Assembly (NCBI GenBank): GCA_023807065.1
Contig: JAJJLU010003586.1
Location: 1-48,847 of the forward strand
Source: Isotricha intestinalis
Taxonomy: Eukaryota; Ciliophora; Litostomatea; Vestibuliferida; Isotrichidae
Direction: 5' to 3'
DNA length: 48,847 nt
In this document: in pieces, positions 10,003-20,114 of the stretch
Layout of the letters: each line of letters starts with the position of its first letter
Position numbering within the stretch: position 1 is the stretch's first letter
The notes under the pieces: model-generated
Told to the model about the DNA's origin: nothing
The model's input: only the letters and a program-made list of their open reading frames with translations
The model's database searches: none
Program-made: the position numbers and the translations under genes

Positions 10003-11700
10003 TCATTGATGAATGTCCTTCCTAGCAAAATTAGAGCTCACTTTATTTAAAATTTCATCTTTATAATAATTTAATCCTTTCCTAAGGTCTTTATATTCCA
10101 AAGCAATTTTTTCTAAAATAATTCCTAAATCATAAAGAGCAGTATCATAATTATCTTCTCCCCAAAATGCTTTAATAAAAATTCCATTTTCTTTTTGTAA
10201 TCTAAAATTTTGCGGCATATTATCAACAATAATAACTTTACTTAAATCTCTTCCTAATTTACTTAAATCTTTAATGAAATCATTATTATAAACAATAGTA
10301 TGTTGTCTATATAATCTATAATCAAAATATAATTTATTTGATTCTATTGCATCTAATATTGGATCGGCATATTCTTTTGTTGCTGCTGTAAAAATTATTA
10401 ATTCATAATATTTTGATACTAAATCTAAAAAATGATCTAATCCTGGTCTAAACCTTAATATTCCTTTTCCTTCATCATTTTCATCTATTTTAAATGATAT
10501 TAATGTTTCATCTAAATCTAAAACTAAAGAAAATTCTTTTATTAATTCTTGGTTTAAATATGGTATTTTTATTGGAGAATTATTGATTTCATTTTGAGTT
10601 AAATCTGATCCTAAGATACTTGCGTTTTTATTTAGTACTCGTACTACTTTTTTTCTAAAAAAATTATTTATTTCATCATTTGAAATTAAATCTAATGATT
10701 TAAATATTTTCACAAAATCTTCATTTAATTTATCATAAGAAAAGTTTTTTAGAAGAACTCTTAAATATTTTTCTATTAAATATGAATAAAATTTTATTTC
10801 ATATATTGAATTTGAATAATCTATAAAATTATTTTTTGAATTTTGATTAATAAGAAATTGAATATAATCTCTATTATTCATATTAATATGTTCTATTTTT
10901 AAAAATAATAAATCTTTTAATTTCTTTACCCAAGTATTTCCCAAAGAACTTGAAGATATTTTAGAATTAATATATTCACATAATATTAAATAAGATTTAT
11001 GATTTAAATTTAAAATTGTTGATAAAACGTCATTACTTGTGATTAAAAAATTTTTATCAAATGAAATATTATAACATAATATTATATCATACATTAATAA
11101 AGATATTAATTTATGAATTTCTTTTTTATAATCTTGTTTTTTATAATAATTTTCAAACTTATTATATAAAGAAGAATTATTATAAAAGTTAAGTAATTCA
11201 AAACATTCATTTGATAAATTTGAAGATTTAATATTTAAAGCATATATAACATCACAAAATTTATCTTCTAATAAAAGTAAATCTTCAATGTTAATAAAAG
11301 TATCTTCTTGTTTAATATTTTGATTAATATTATTGTTATTTTGAGTGAATTTAGATATTAAATTTCCAGAAGAAGAAGAATGAATAATTACTCTTTGACT
11401 TTTTGGAATATTTGAAATTTTATAAGTTTCTTTATTTTTCTTTGTTGAAGGACTTTGATTTTTTTTTTTAATAATATTTCTTTTATAAACATATATTTTT
11501 TTATTGTTTTCTTGTTTAGATGATTCTGTGTTTAATACACTATTTATATTTGATTCAATTGTAGTGTTTGATGTTGTTGATGTATTTAGAATATTGTTAC
11601 TTAAATGTATTGATTTATGTGAGTGAATTGGTTTTGTATTATCCATTGAATCTGGGAGTGAAGTCAATTTTATTTTTTGTTCTAATGAATTTTTAAGCAT
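10003..11700 (-). CDS. FCP1/SCP-type HAD protein phosphatase
   Basis: 565 residues. The C-terminal domain (about 385-550) is an NLI-interacting-factor/CTD-phosphatase fold. The catalytic motif DLDETL lies at 395-400 (nucleophile Asp395, acid/base Asp397), followed by FRPGLDHFLD, the Thr motif IIFTAATKEYADPIL, and VIIVDNMPQNF with the metal-binding Asp. Known relatives remove phosphate from Ser of the Pol II C-terminal repeat or from other nuclear or ER-associated substrates. The first 380 residues are Asn/Ser-rich and then helical, not a BRCT region, so it is closer to the SCP/Dullard/CTDSPL2 side than to true FCP1. The order of long N-terminal region then C-terminal phosphatase resembles CTDSPL2. 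The stop is TGA. Confidence 0.9.
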   Translation of the reverse strand: MLKNSLEQKIKLTSLPDSMDNTKPIHSHKSIHLSNNILNTSTTSNTTIESNINSVLNTESSKQENNKKIYVYKRNIIKKKNQSPSTKKNKETYKISNIPKSQRVIIHSSSSGNLISKFTQNNNNINQNIKQEDTFINIEDLLLLEDKFCDVIYALNIKSSNLSNECFELLNFYNNSSLYNKFENYYKKQDYKKEIHKLISLLMYDIILCYNISFDKNFLITSNDVLSTILNLNHKSYLILCEYINSKISSSSLGNTWVKKLKDLLFLKIEHINMNNRDYIQFLINQNSKNNFIDYSNSIYEIKFYSYLIEKYLRVLLKNFSYDKLNEDFVKIFKSLDLISNDEINNFFRKKVVRVLNKNASILGSDLTQNEINNSPIKIPYLNQELIKEFSLVLDLDETLISFKIDENDEGKGILRFRPGLDHFLDLVSKYYELIIFTAATKEYADPILDAIESNKLYFDYRLYRQHTIVYNNDFIKDLSKLGRDLSKVIIVDNMPQNFRLQKENGIFIKAFWGEDNYDTALYDLGIILEKIALEYKDLRKGLNYYKDEILNKVSSNFARKDIHQ

Positions 11701-12051
11701 ATTTAATATTATTTAATTCCTGCTTGTTTAATATATTTTCAAATAATTAAATAATATTTTTTGATTTCCACTTTTAATATTATTTCTTTTAATAATATTA
11801 AGTTTCATATTTTGAATTCTGTTTAAAAAGATTTCAAATAAGAAATTAATGTTAAATCTTTGGTGATAATATTATAATTTAAATTTTTAAATTTAAATCT
11901 CAAAAAAAATTATATATTTTTTATTTGTTTTATTCTTTATTATAGTAAAATTTAATATATCTTTTTGGTTACACCAAAAAAAGAATTTTGAATGATTTTT
12001 TAAAATGTGAATTTTTTAATATTATTATTTATTCATATATTTTTTATTATT
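11701..12051. other. AT-rich intergenic region, no gene seen
   Basis: About 350 bases upstream of the phosphatase gene. It has A/T tracts and no coding frame. Presumed to hold the phosphatase promoter and the 3' region of the small membrane-protein gene. Confidence 0.55.
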
Positions 12052-12270
12052 TTATATAAGACTTTCATTTTTATCATCCACAGATAAAATATTATTTGGA
12101 ATATTAGTTTTTGAATCATATCTAAATAAACCTTTATTATCATCAATAATATTTTTAAAAGACAAAGATTCCTTTTTCATATAAAAGCTCCCATAAATAA
12201 ATAAAAAAAAAGTATAAATAATTAAAAAGCAATTTAAAACAATCCAAAGAATTTTATCATCATCAAGCAT
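12052..12270 (-). CDS. Small single-pass membrane protein, unknown
   Basis: 72 residues: a short acidic N-terminus (MLDDDK), one hydrophobic segment at about 8-30 (ILWIVLNCFLIIYTFFLFIY), then a polar 40-residue tail. No family is recognised. It lies 54 bases downstream of the coiled-coil gene on the same strand. The polar tail with mixed Asp/Lys/Ser and an in-frame ATG make it more credible than the T-rich shadow frames elsewhere, but the length leaves doubt. Confidence 0.5.
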   Translation of the reverse strand: MLDDDKILWIVLNCFLIIYTFFLFIYGSFYMKKESLSFKNIIDDNKGLFRYDSKTNIPNNILSVDDKNESLI

Positions 12271-12324
12271 TAATAATATAATAAAATTAAAAATAACCTT
12301 TTTAAAAATAAATTAAAAATATAT

Positions 12325-13704
12325 TTAAAAATTTATTTTAACAACTCCACCATGAATACTAAATTTTTTTTGAGGTTTCATTTCATCCATAATTCTTTTA
12401 GTTTGAATTTGTTTCTTAACATCTTTTTTACAATAACCTAATAATCCATCAATTAATTTAGAAGGAAGAATAGATTTAAAATCTTTATTTTGAGCAATTT
12501 TTTTATCATTATCTTCATTATCTTTAGTTTTTAAAGCATTTTGAATTCTAATTATTCTTTGTCTTTCACCATTTTTTTTAAAAACAAATTGTGCTCTTAA
12601 TTTATCAGTTAAATTAACTCTTTCTTTTTTAAATTGTTTTGCCTTATGCTCATTTTGTAAAATTTTATCGACTAATTTAATATCATTTTCATAATTAGCA
12701 ATTGAATTTTCAGCATTACTAATAACAGAACTAATATTATATCTTGCTTTTTCTAATATAGTGATTAAACTTTCAAAATTTTTTTGTTTTAAAAACATAT
12801 CATCAACTTCTTTAACTAAAGTACAATAAATATTAAAACAACTTTTAAAGAATTCAGAAACATCATTTAATAAACTATTATTATAATATAAACAATCAAC
12901 TTCATCAAAAATATATTTTTCTCTAAATTTTTTTTTATCAGGAACATTAACATTATAAAACTTTTCAATATAATGATAAAATTCTAATAAAAGTAATTGT
13001 GGTAAAAGTAACAAAATTCCACAAGTTTCTTCTAAATATTTATTATATTTAATTTGGGCTTTAATAGAAAGAGCTTTAAAACTTTCAATATAATTTTCTC
13101 TATTAATAATATCGACTTTATAATAAAATATATTATCCATTAATAATCTTACTTGATCTTGAATAACTTTACTTTGAAATTCAATATTATTCATTAAAGA
13201 AGAAATATTTGAAAAAGTATTTTGAGGAGTTGGACTTAATCCAACTTTAAATTTCCAATTTTCATTTATATGAGGTTGATATGTTCTTATTCTTCTAAAA
13301 TTTTTCATTAAATGATATCTTTGAGAATTAGATAAATATGCATTTGTTGGTATTGGACGAAGAGTTGTTTTATTCATTGTATTTTCTTCTTGCTCATTAT
13401 TTTCTGTTAAAGCAGTTGATTTTTTTTCTTCTTTATTTTTTATTTTTGATTTATTTGTTTCAGTTATATTTGGATCTGTATGTAATTTATGAGTAAATGT
13501 TTCTCTTAATTTTATATTTTCTGTTGCTTCCTTTTTTAATTCTTCTGATAATCCTTCTACAAATTTTGTTATTATTGCTGCAGGTTTTTCTTCCATTTTC
13601 TTACGTGTTCGAGGACTTAAAGGAGGTAGTGCTCTTACTTTTTGAAATGTTCTTTGAAATCTTGTATTTCTATATAAGTTTTCTACTAATGCATTATATG
13701 CCAT
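12325..13704 (-). CDS. Unknown helical protein with basic N-terminus
   Basis: 459 residues, not recognised. The N-terminus is basic and Pro-rich (RTFQKVRALPPLSPRTRKK). Residues 75-110 are Lys/Glu/Thr-rich and probably disordered. From about 135 onwards it is helical with a Leu-rich core (LLLLPQLLLLEFYHYIEKFY), an acidic Tyr-rich turn and a long coiled stretch, ending in a basic tail with KFSIHGGVVKINF. The ordered central part suggests a conserved scaffold or cytoskeletal protein. No enzyme motif is seen and no function can be given. Confidence 0.75.
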   Translation of the reverse strand: MAYNALVENLYRNTRFQRTFQKVRALPPLSPRTRKKMEEKPAAIITKFVEGLSEELKKEATENIKLRETFTHKLHTDPNITETNKSKIKNKEEKKSTALTENNEQEENTMNKTTLRPIPTNAYLSNSQRYHLMKNFRRIRTYQPHINENWKFKVGLSPTPQNTFSNISSLMNNIEFQSKVIQDQVRLLMDNIFYYKVDIINRENYIESFKALSIKAQIKYNKYLEETCGILLLLPQLLLLEFYHYIEKFYNVNVPDKKKFREKYIFDEVDCLYYNNSLLNDVSEFFKSCFNIYCTLVKEVDDMFLKQKNFESLITILEKARYNISSVISNAENSIANYENDIKLVDKILQNEHKAKQFKKERVNLTDKLRAQFVFKKNGERQRIIRIQNALKTKDNEDNDKKIAQNKDFKSILPSKLIDGLLGYCKKDVKKQIQTKRIMDEMKPQKKFSIHGGVVKINF

Positions 13705-15045
13705 TTTTTTGTTTTTTTTAGAAAATTGAAATAATAATAAAAATGTGAGAATTAAATTTTTATATGGATTATATTGGTTTTGAAAGAATAATTTTTTTAG
13801 GTTTATAAATTCATTAATTAGTTATTTATTTAGATAAAATTTTGATTTATTGTTTTTAATATTTTGAGATAGAGAATAAGAAAAAAAATAATGATATAAA
13901 TTGTGAATTAAGAATTATTCACTATGTTTTTTTCATTTATATTCATTATTTTTTAATTTTTATTAACACAAAAACTTATTTAATTTAGTAGTAATTCAAA
14001 TAATTTCATAATAACTAAAATAAAATATTTATATATATGTAATAGAATTAATAAATAAATATATTAGTAGTATTCTAAACAAATAAATAAATTACTCTTA
14101 TAAATAATATTTAAATATATAAACAATTGAAATGATTTTTTCTTACTTAATAAACTTATATTATTTGAAACTTAATTACTAGAATTATTACATTATTATC
14201 AAAATATATTAATAATTCAACTAAGGAAATAAATTTGATTTATTCCATTATAATATTTTTGAATAAATGTATTATAAGTTTGATTACTTGAATTTTATTG
14301 TTCATCATTATCTATTTATTGATAAATAACTTTATTTTTTTTATAAATTTATATTACAAAAAAAAATTATTATATGAATATTATCACTAATATTTTCACT
14401 CTTTATAACATAAATTTAAAAAATATTTTTTAAAAATTGAATAAATAAACAAACTATAATGAATATCAGTTTTAATAATATCTTTAAGAAAATATTAAAT
14501 AAAATGATTACTAAAAATATCATTATGAGTTATCATACAAAAATTTTTTTTAATTCTTTTAGTATCAATATTTCTGTTCAACAAATAAATTTAAATTGAT
14601 TTAATGTACATTATCCAATTTTGAAATTTCTTAATTTATCTCTATTTATAAATTAATTATTTAAATCATTTTAAATTTTATATAATTATTTACCTTTATT
14701 ATGATTATGTAAGATACTTCATCATTATAAAAATATCATTTTTAAATTTTTCTTCTTATGAAATTAAATCCAAAATATTAAAATATTTTGATTGAATTAT
14801 TTATTAATTGAATTAATTTTTTTGGGTGTAAAAAATATGATAATTCCTATTTATATATTTTTTTATATACATTCGAAATTAAATTCAGAAATATAAACAA
14901 AGTGTATTATCTTCTTCTTCCGTATTTAATGATACGATTTAGTAAATTGATTAAGGAATAATACAGTATTATCATAATAAAATTATAATATTTAAAATAT
15001 GATATTTTTTCATAAATATAAAATTAATTTAAAATATATATTCAC
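13705..15045. other. Largest intergenic gap; short hairpin and micro-ORF
   Basis: About 1340 bases without a normal gene. Most is A/T with scattered TTAT and AATA runs. At 14907-14975 the minus strand holds a 22-codon ORF (MIILYYSLINLLNRIIKYGR followed by two Arg), hydrophobic with an Arg-rich end. Over the same stretch CGTAT at 14921 pairs with ATACG at 14932 around a six-base loop. Either could be chance. A small RNA gene cannot be excluded. Confidence 0.35.
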
Positions 15046-16437
15046 TTATTTATTTAAATTTAAAACAGAAACTTCAATTTCCATCACAATATTTCCATCT
15101 TCATTTTCATATTTTACAAATTCATCATATTCAAATTTAATAGAATAAATGTTATCGTCTTTTTCTCCTTTTTTTGGAAGTAAATTAATTATTTTATATT
15201 TATTTATGTTTGGGTCTTGTAAAAGGAATTTAAGGTTAAAAATATTGTTATATTTTTCTTTAAAACTAATTACTATTTTATTTAAATTATTTTTTGCAAT
15301 TGTAAAAAATAAAGAAATTTTAAATTTCTCAATTGTTTTGTTTATATATTTACTATAATTTGAAAAATTTAAAGTATTTTTGTATTTGATAATTTCTTTA
15401 AATGTTTTATATTCTATTTTTTCAGAGCAAACACTCAATTTCGATAAATCATTTGAGATATTTATATCTTCATTTTTACTGTTATAACTTTGCAAAATAT
15501 TCATTACTTCTTTATATCCTTTTAAGTCCCTTTTCCTCATTATTATTTTCATTTTATTATTTATTTGAGGTATTTCACTTACAAAATCTTTTTGTTTGTT
15601 TGATATTTGTGTTTTAAATTTTTCTGTTTCTTTTATTAAATCAAAATTATTATTATTTAAATGATTTTCAAAAGTAGAAAGATTGTCTTTTAATATATTT
15701 TTATATGATTTTAAATAAGAAATATTTTTTTCAACTTCTTTAATTGTTTTATTAAATATATTTGATATTATCTCTATTTTTTGATATTCATCAAATATTT
15801 TTTTAAAATTGTTTTGTTCTAAATCTTTAATTTTAAAAACATTATGATTTAAATGTTGATTTATATTTTTTTTTTCTATTGAATTAAAATTTTGAACGCA
15901 ATATCCACATAATTTTTCGTTACAATCTATACAATAAAAAATATATTCAGATGAATGTTTTTGACAATATTTTTCATTGTTGAATGAATTAGAGTCATAA
16001 CTATTTTCTTTTGATGCATTGTTATGATTATTATCTACATTATTATCTTTATTAAATAGAGGAGAATAACTTTTTCTTAAATTATTTTTCTTCTCTTTTG
16101 GTATAACTATATATTTGGAGTTAATATTCTGATAAGTTGAAGATAATATTTCTCTTTCTTTTTCTTTTTCTTGTTCTTTAAAATAATTAATAATTTCATC
16201 ATATTTCGGAAACACTTTATATTCTTCTAAACTTTGTAAAGCTTTACATAATGGACAATTATGTCCTCCAGTTTCATAAAAGTGTTTTAGACATTCAAAA
16301 CAAAATATTTTTTTGCATCTAAAACACATTTTTGGATTTTTTATATTTTCAAAGCATATTGGACATTTTAAAAAATCTTTTATTTCCTTATTATCTTCAT
16401 CATCTCTTTCACTAATATCAATATTAAATTCATTCAT
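15046..16437 (-). CDS. RING and B-box coiled-coil protein (TRIM37-like E3 ligase)
   Basis: 463 residues with the tripartite order of TRIM proteins. RING at about 25-65: CPICFENIKNPKMCFRCKK, then FCFECL and a final CPLC. The closely spaced C-x2-C pairs match the TRIM37 type. B-box 2 at about 155-200: CQKHSSEYIFYCIDCNEKLC, then CVQNF and a His pair in HLNHN. Coiled coil from about 205 to 330. The last 100 residues (FKISLFFTIAKNNLNKIVIS) could be a divergent beta-rich MATH-like domain, which TRIM37 also carries, but I cannot show this. Expected role: E3 ubiquitin ligase in the cytosol. The start at 16437 lies directly before the acidic leader of the RING. Confidence 0.88.
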   Translation of the reverse strand: MNEFNIDISERDDEDNKEIKDFLKCPICFENIKNPKMCFRCKKIFCFECLKHFYETGGHNCPLCKALQSLEEYKVFPKYDEIINYFKEQEKEKEREILSSTYQNINSKYIVIPKEKKNNLRKSYSPLFNKDNNVDNNHNNASKENSYDSNSFNNEKYCQKHSSEYIFYCIDCNEKLCGYCVQNFNSIEKKNINQHLNHNVFKIKDLEQNNFKKIFDEYQKIEIISNIFNKTIKEVEKNISYLKSYKNILKDNLSTFENHLNNNNFDLIKETEKFKTQISNKQKDFVSEIPQINNKMKIIMRKRDLKGYKEVMNILQSYNSKNEDINISNDLSKLSVCSEKIEYKTFKEIIKYKNTLNFSNYSKYINKTIEKFKISLFFTIAKNNLNKIVISFKEKYNNIFNLKFLLQDPNINKYKIINLLPKKGEKDDNIYSIKFEYDEFVKYENEDGNIVMEIEVSVLNLNK

Positions 16438-16793
16438 TTTTATTATTTTTATTTGATAATAATAAATAATTGAATTAAAAAGTATGTTTCTTTATCAATT
16501 TATAAAATAAATATAGTAATTTTGATGATATTAAATTATTTTTGTTTTGCTATTATTTAAATTAAAATATTAATTTAATATCGATTTTAATAATAAAATG
16601 AAAGTTTTGATGTTAAAAAAATCTTTTGTGGAAAAATGAAATTTAGATAATTTACTTTATCATGTTGAAACTTTATCAAAAAAAAGTTTTTTATTAATAT
16701 ATTTGTAAATAATGTTTTTAATAAAAATATAATTTAAATTTACTTAGTAAAATAATAATTTTTAACAATAGTATTTTTCATTATTTTATATAA
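16438..16793. other. Divergent promoter region, no gene seen
   Basis: About 355 bases of A/T-rich DNA between divergently transcribed genes. It should contain both promoters. No specific site is identifiable. Confidence 0.5.
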
Positions 16794-17622
16794 ATGTCTA
16801 TCTGTAATAAAAAAGATATTTATAATATTTTCATTTTTAATATTATTAAAGCAAGAAGAGAATCCGCAGAATTAATACAAAAATGTTATAGAAGTAAGAA
16901 AAAATTTTATAATAAAAATAGAATATAAAAATATTTGTTTATTTAAAAAATATAAAATTTTAAATGAAATTATTGAAAATAGAAAGAAAGCAGCCAAAAC
17001 AATTATAAAATCATTAAAAGATTATTTATATAGAATTAAAGTCCGCAAATTAATTGAAAAATTAAAAACTTGTTATACAATAATTCCAAATATTAAAAAT
17101 TCAAATGATTTAAAAATATGTATTTTAATCGGAAATGATAGGGAAAAAATTTATAAATTAAATTATTGTCCCATTAGAAAAGAATATGTTTTTGATATTC
17201 AAAGAAGTATGATTAAAAGATTACAATATAAATTTTATTTTATTTCAAAAGGAAAAAAAACAATTTCTAAAAATTATCAAATTATAGGAACAATAAATGG
17301 AAAATATAATATAATTAATTTTTTAGACATTCAAAATTTAGAATTTAGGTTAGAAGGTTTATATGATAAAGAAATAGAATATTATTATTATTCTAATTCA
17401 AGTTCAGAAACAACTTCAACTTCAACTTCAAATGATAATTTATATGAAATGAAAGGAGAAAATAAAGAAGTTAATTTATTTAATTTAAGAAATGTTAAAA
17501 GTAAAGTTGAAATTAAAACATATCAAATTCCAAAAGTTAAATCTATTTTAAAACAAAGAAATTTTAATAGAGGAAAATCATTTAAAAAAGTAAAATTTGG
17601 GAAAACCGAATCTTCGTATTAA
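16794..17622 (+). CDS. IQ-like protein with SILK and RVxF PP1-docking motifs (two exons)
   Basis: The gene starts at the ATG at 16794 and has a 28-nt GT...TAG intron at 16894-16921. Splicing it gives one open frame of 266 residues, while unspliced it stops at once. N-terminal helices resemble IQ motifs (AELIQKCYRSK; AAKTIIKSLKDYLYRIKVRK), suggesting calmodulin or light-chain binding. A beta-rich middle (KICILIGNDREKIYKLNY, YQIIGTINGKYNIINFLDI) may form a small domain I cannot name. A Ser/Thr-rich linker follows. The tail carries SILK at 241-244 and KVKF at 256-259, the two classic docking motifs for type-1 phosphatase, in the canonical order and spacing. I infer a PP1 targeting or inhibitor subunit. 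Its upstream neighbour is divergent, and the next gene (TRF4-type) is co-oriented 500 bases on. Confidence 0.8.
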
Positions 17623-18122
17623 AGTAATTTTGTAAGTTTGATAATAAAAAGTTTATTTAATTGATATTGTATCATTCATTATATTTATAAATAAAGCAAA
17701 AAAAAGTAAATTTGTAGTAATTTATAAAGTAAAAATAATTAAAGATTTGATTTAAATAAATTTACATGTATTGATTATAAAACAATTTAATATAATATAA
17801 TGTAAATAAACAAATTTAAAAAAATTTATTCATTTTTTATTTTTAAAAAGAAATAAAAATATTATATTCCAAGTTAAATTTGTTTAAAATTAATTTTATG
17901 TTTATTCAAATATTTTGTTTTATTAATTATTCCATTTTCTAATTTGGAATTTTAAATTTTATATGTTTTGTTTTGGGGTTTTGGCTTGAAAGGTTGGTTG
18001 TTTTTTAAGTTATGCTTTAGGATTAATATTCATCTACTTTTTTTAAGATTTTAAGATTAACTTTAAAAATATTTAATTTATTTAATTCATCATTTTTTAA
18101 TTAAATTTAAAAAATTTGATAA
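17623..18122. other. AT-rich intergenic region with a G/T-rich patch
   Basis: About 500 bases. At about 17965-18015 the plus strand is G/T-rich (GGGGTTTTGGCTTGAAAGG), standing out against the A/T background shortly before the TRF4-type gene. It could be a transcription element of that gene. It does not fold as a tRNA, and no coding frame is present. Confidence 0.4.
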
Positions 18123-19520
18123 ATGAAAAAAAAAAAATTTCGAAGTGCATATGGAGAAGCAAGTAGAAAAAAACAACAAGACCTATTAATAAATTATAAT
18201 AACGTTAGAAAAAAGACATTAGGAAGAAAAAGAAAAAGACTAAAATATTCAAAAAAGAAAAATAAAAATTATTACGATTATTCTCCTTTAAAAAATACAA
18301 AAAATAAAAAAATATTTTTAGAAGAAGAAGAAAACCCAAATGATAAATTAAATATAAACAATAATAAAAGTTCAGAAATTTCAGATTTTGAATTTAATAA
18401 AGTAAATAATTCTCAAGATACATATTCATATAACAATACAATAAGTGATATATTAAATAATTCTAATTTTTCTTTAAATGAAAGTGAAGAAGAAAATAAT
18501 AACTTAAATAAAGATAAAACTGCTCCTTGGCTTTCTCAAAAAACAAAAAATTTAAATGGAATATTAAGATTACATTATGAGATATTAGATTTTTATGAAT
18601 ATGTTAAACCAAATATTGAAGAAAAAGAAATAATAAATGAAATAATTAAAACAATAAAAAATTTAATTAAAACGAATTTCAATAATAAATATACAGTTAA
18701 ATTATTTGGTTCAAACTCTACTGATTTAAGTTTACCTAATTCAGATATTGATTTATGTATTTTTCCCAAAAATAATTCAAATATAAAAAAAATTTTACCA
18801 GCTTTACAAATAAATATATTAAAACAAATTCAAAAAATTTTATGGAAAACAGATAAATTTATAAATCCTCAATTAATAAATGCAAAAACTCCAATAATAA
18901 AAGTAAAATATAATTATTCTATTTTAATATCTTATGATATTGATATTTCATTTGGACATAAAAATGGTTATGCAGCAACAAAAATTATAAATAAAATATT
19001 AGACAATTATCCTTATATAAAACCAATAATTCTTTTATTAAAATATTTTCTTAAACAAAAAAAACTAAATCAAACTTATACAGGAGGAATAAGTTCATTT
19101 TGTTTATTTTCATTAGTTTATGCATATATATTATATTTAAATAAGGAAAGAGATAATAATTCAATTTTAACCTTAGGAAATATATTAATAGGTTTTTTAG
19201 ACTTTTATTGTTTTAAATTTAATTTTGAAAAAGTAGGAATTAGTATCAGATATGGAGGATTTTTTTATAAAAGAACTGAAAAAAAATTTAATGATAATTC
19301 ACATAATGGAAAAAATCATGGTTTATTATCCTTAGAAAACTTCCAAGATATTGAACAAGATGTTGGAGGAAATTGTTTTCGATTTTCTGAAGTTTTAGGT
19401 TGTTTCAAATTTATGTATAATCAATTAAAAGTTTGTAATAATGATAATGAAGAAAGTTATTTGTTAAGATTTTTAGATAAAGATAAATTTTTATCTAAAA
19501 GAAAAATATCTATATCTTAA
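18123..19520 (+). CDS. TRF4/PAPD5-type non-canonical poly(A) polymerase
   Basis: 465 residues. The first 140 are basic, then acidic and Asn/Ser-rich, with a likely nuclear localisation signal (RKRKRLKYSKKKNK). TAPW at the head of the catalytic core is followed by LHYEILDFYEYVKP, a hallmark of the Trf4 group. Nucleotidyltransferase motif: LFGSNSTDLSLPNSDIDL, giving two catalytic Asp; the third lies in SYDIDISF. The central-domain signature LNQTYTGGISSFCLFSLVYA and a type-2 nucleotide-recognition segment (YGGFFYKR; GGNCFRFSEVLGCFKFMY) are present. Family role: oligoadenylation of nuclear RNAs for exosome decay in the TRAMP complex. Length is shorter than yeast Trf4 (584) through short termini. 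One exon, stop TAA. Confidence 0.93.
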   Translation: MKKKKFRSAYGEASRKKQQDLLINYNNVRKKTLGRKRKRLKYSKKKNKNYYDYSPLKNTKNKKIFLEEEENPNDKLNINNNKSSEISDFEFNKVNNSQDTYSYNNTISDILNNSNFSLNESEEENNNLNKDKTAPWLSQKTKNLNGILRLHYEILDFYEYVKPNIEEKEIINEIIKTIKNLIKTNFNNKYTVKLFGSNSTDLSLPNSDIDLCIFPKNNSNIKKILPALQINILKQIQKILWKTDKFINPQLINAKTPIIKVKYNYSILISYDIDISFGHKNGYAATKIINKILDNYPYIKPIILLLKYFLKQKKLNQTYTGGISSFCLFSLVYAYILYLNKERDNNSILTLGNILIGFLDFYCFKFNFEKVGISIRYGGFFYKRTEKKFNDNSHNGKNHGLLSLENFQDIEQDVGGNCFRFSEVLGCFKFMYNQLKVCNNDNEESYLLRFLDKDKFLSKRKISIS

Positions 19521-20114
19521 AATTAAAAGACAAATAATTAACAGTATTATTATAAATATAATTTTATATTTTATTAAGATAAATTCAGAAACAATTAAAC
19601 TTTTATTCATTTATAAATAATATTAAAACATTGAATAACTTATATTCAATAAATAAACAGAAAAATCAAAAGATGAATTAATCAACATACAATCATTAAA
19701 AAGAAAAAAAAAGACGAAAAAGAGTCAAAAATATGAATAATATAAAAAAATAAGGAAAAACAATTTAAATAGACATTTTAAAGTTAATAGAAAATATGAG
19801 CAGAAATAATATTAAATATAAAATTAAAAGAATTTAAAAAATTTGATTATAATAAAGATTATGAATCTTAATTATTTAAAAAAAATCATTCTAAAAAAAG
19901 TAAAAAATTATATTAATAAAAGTTTGAGAAATAGTAGTTTCACAAATATTACTAATATAATTCATTAAAAAATTTAATGAAGTTTATTAAATATATAAAA
20001 TTTAATTATAAACAAAATTTCACTTTTCATTTACAATTTCTAAAACCCATTTATAACTTTCAATTATTATTCTTAAGAATAATTTTTAAAGTAATTGTTT
20101 GTATTTACTTTATT
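19521..20114. other. Convergent intergenic region, possible relic
   Basis: About 590 bases between convergent genes. A Lys/Arg-coding stretch around 19665-19735 on the plus strand reads for about 20 codons without ATG and then stops. It may be a decayed exon or chance in A-rich DNA. Nothing else is seen. Confidence 0.4.

Noticed and set aside
17960..18020. G/T-rich patch as a telomere-like or tRNA gene
   Set aside because: There is no tandem telomeric unit and no T-loop or acceptor pairing.
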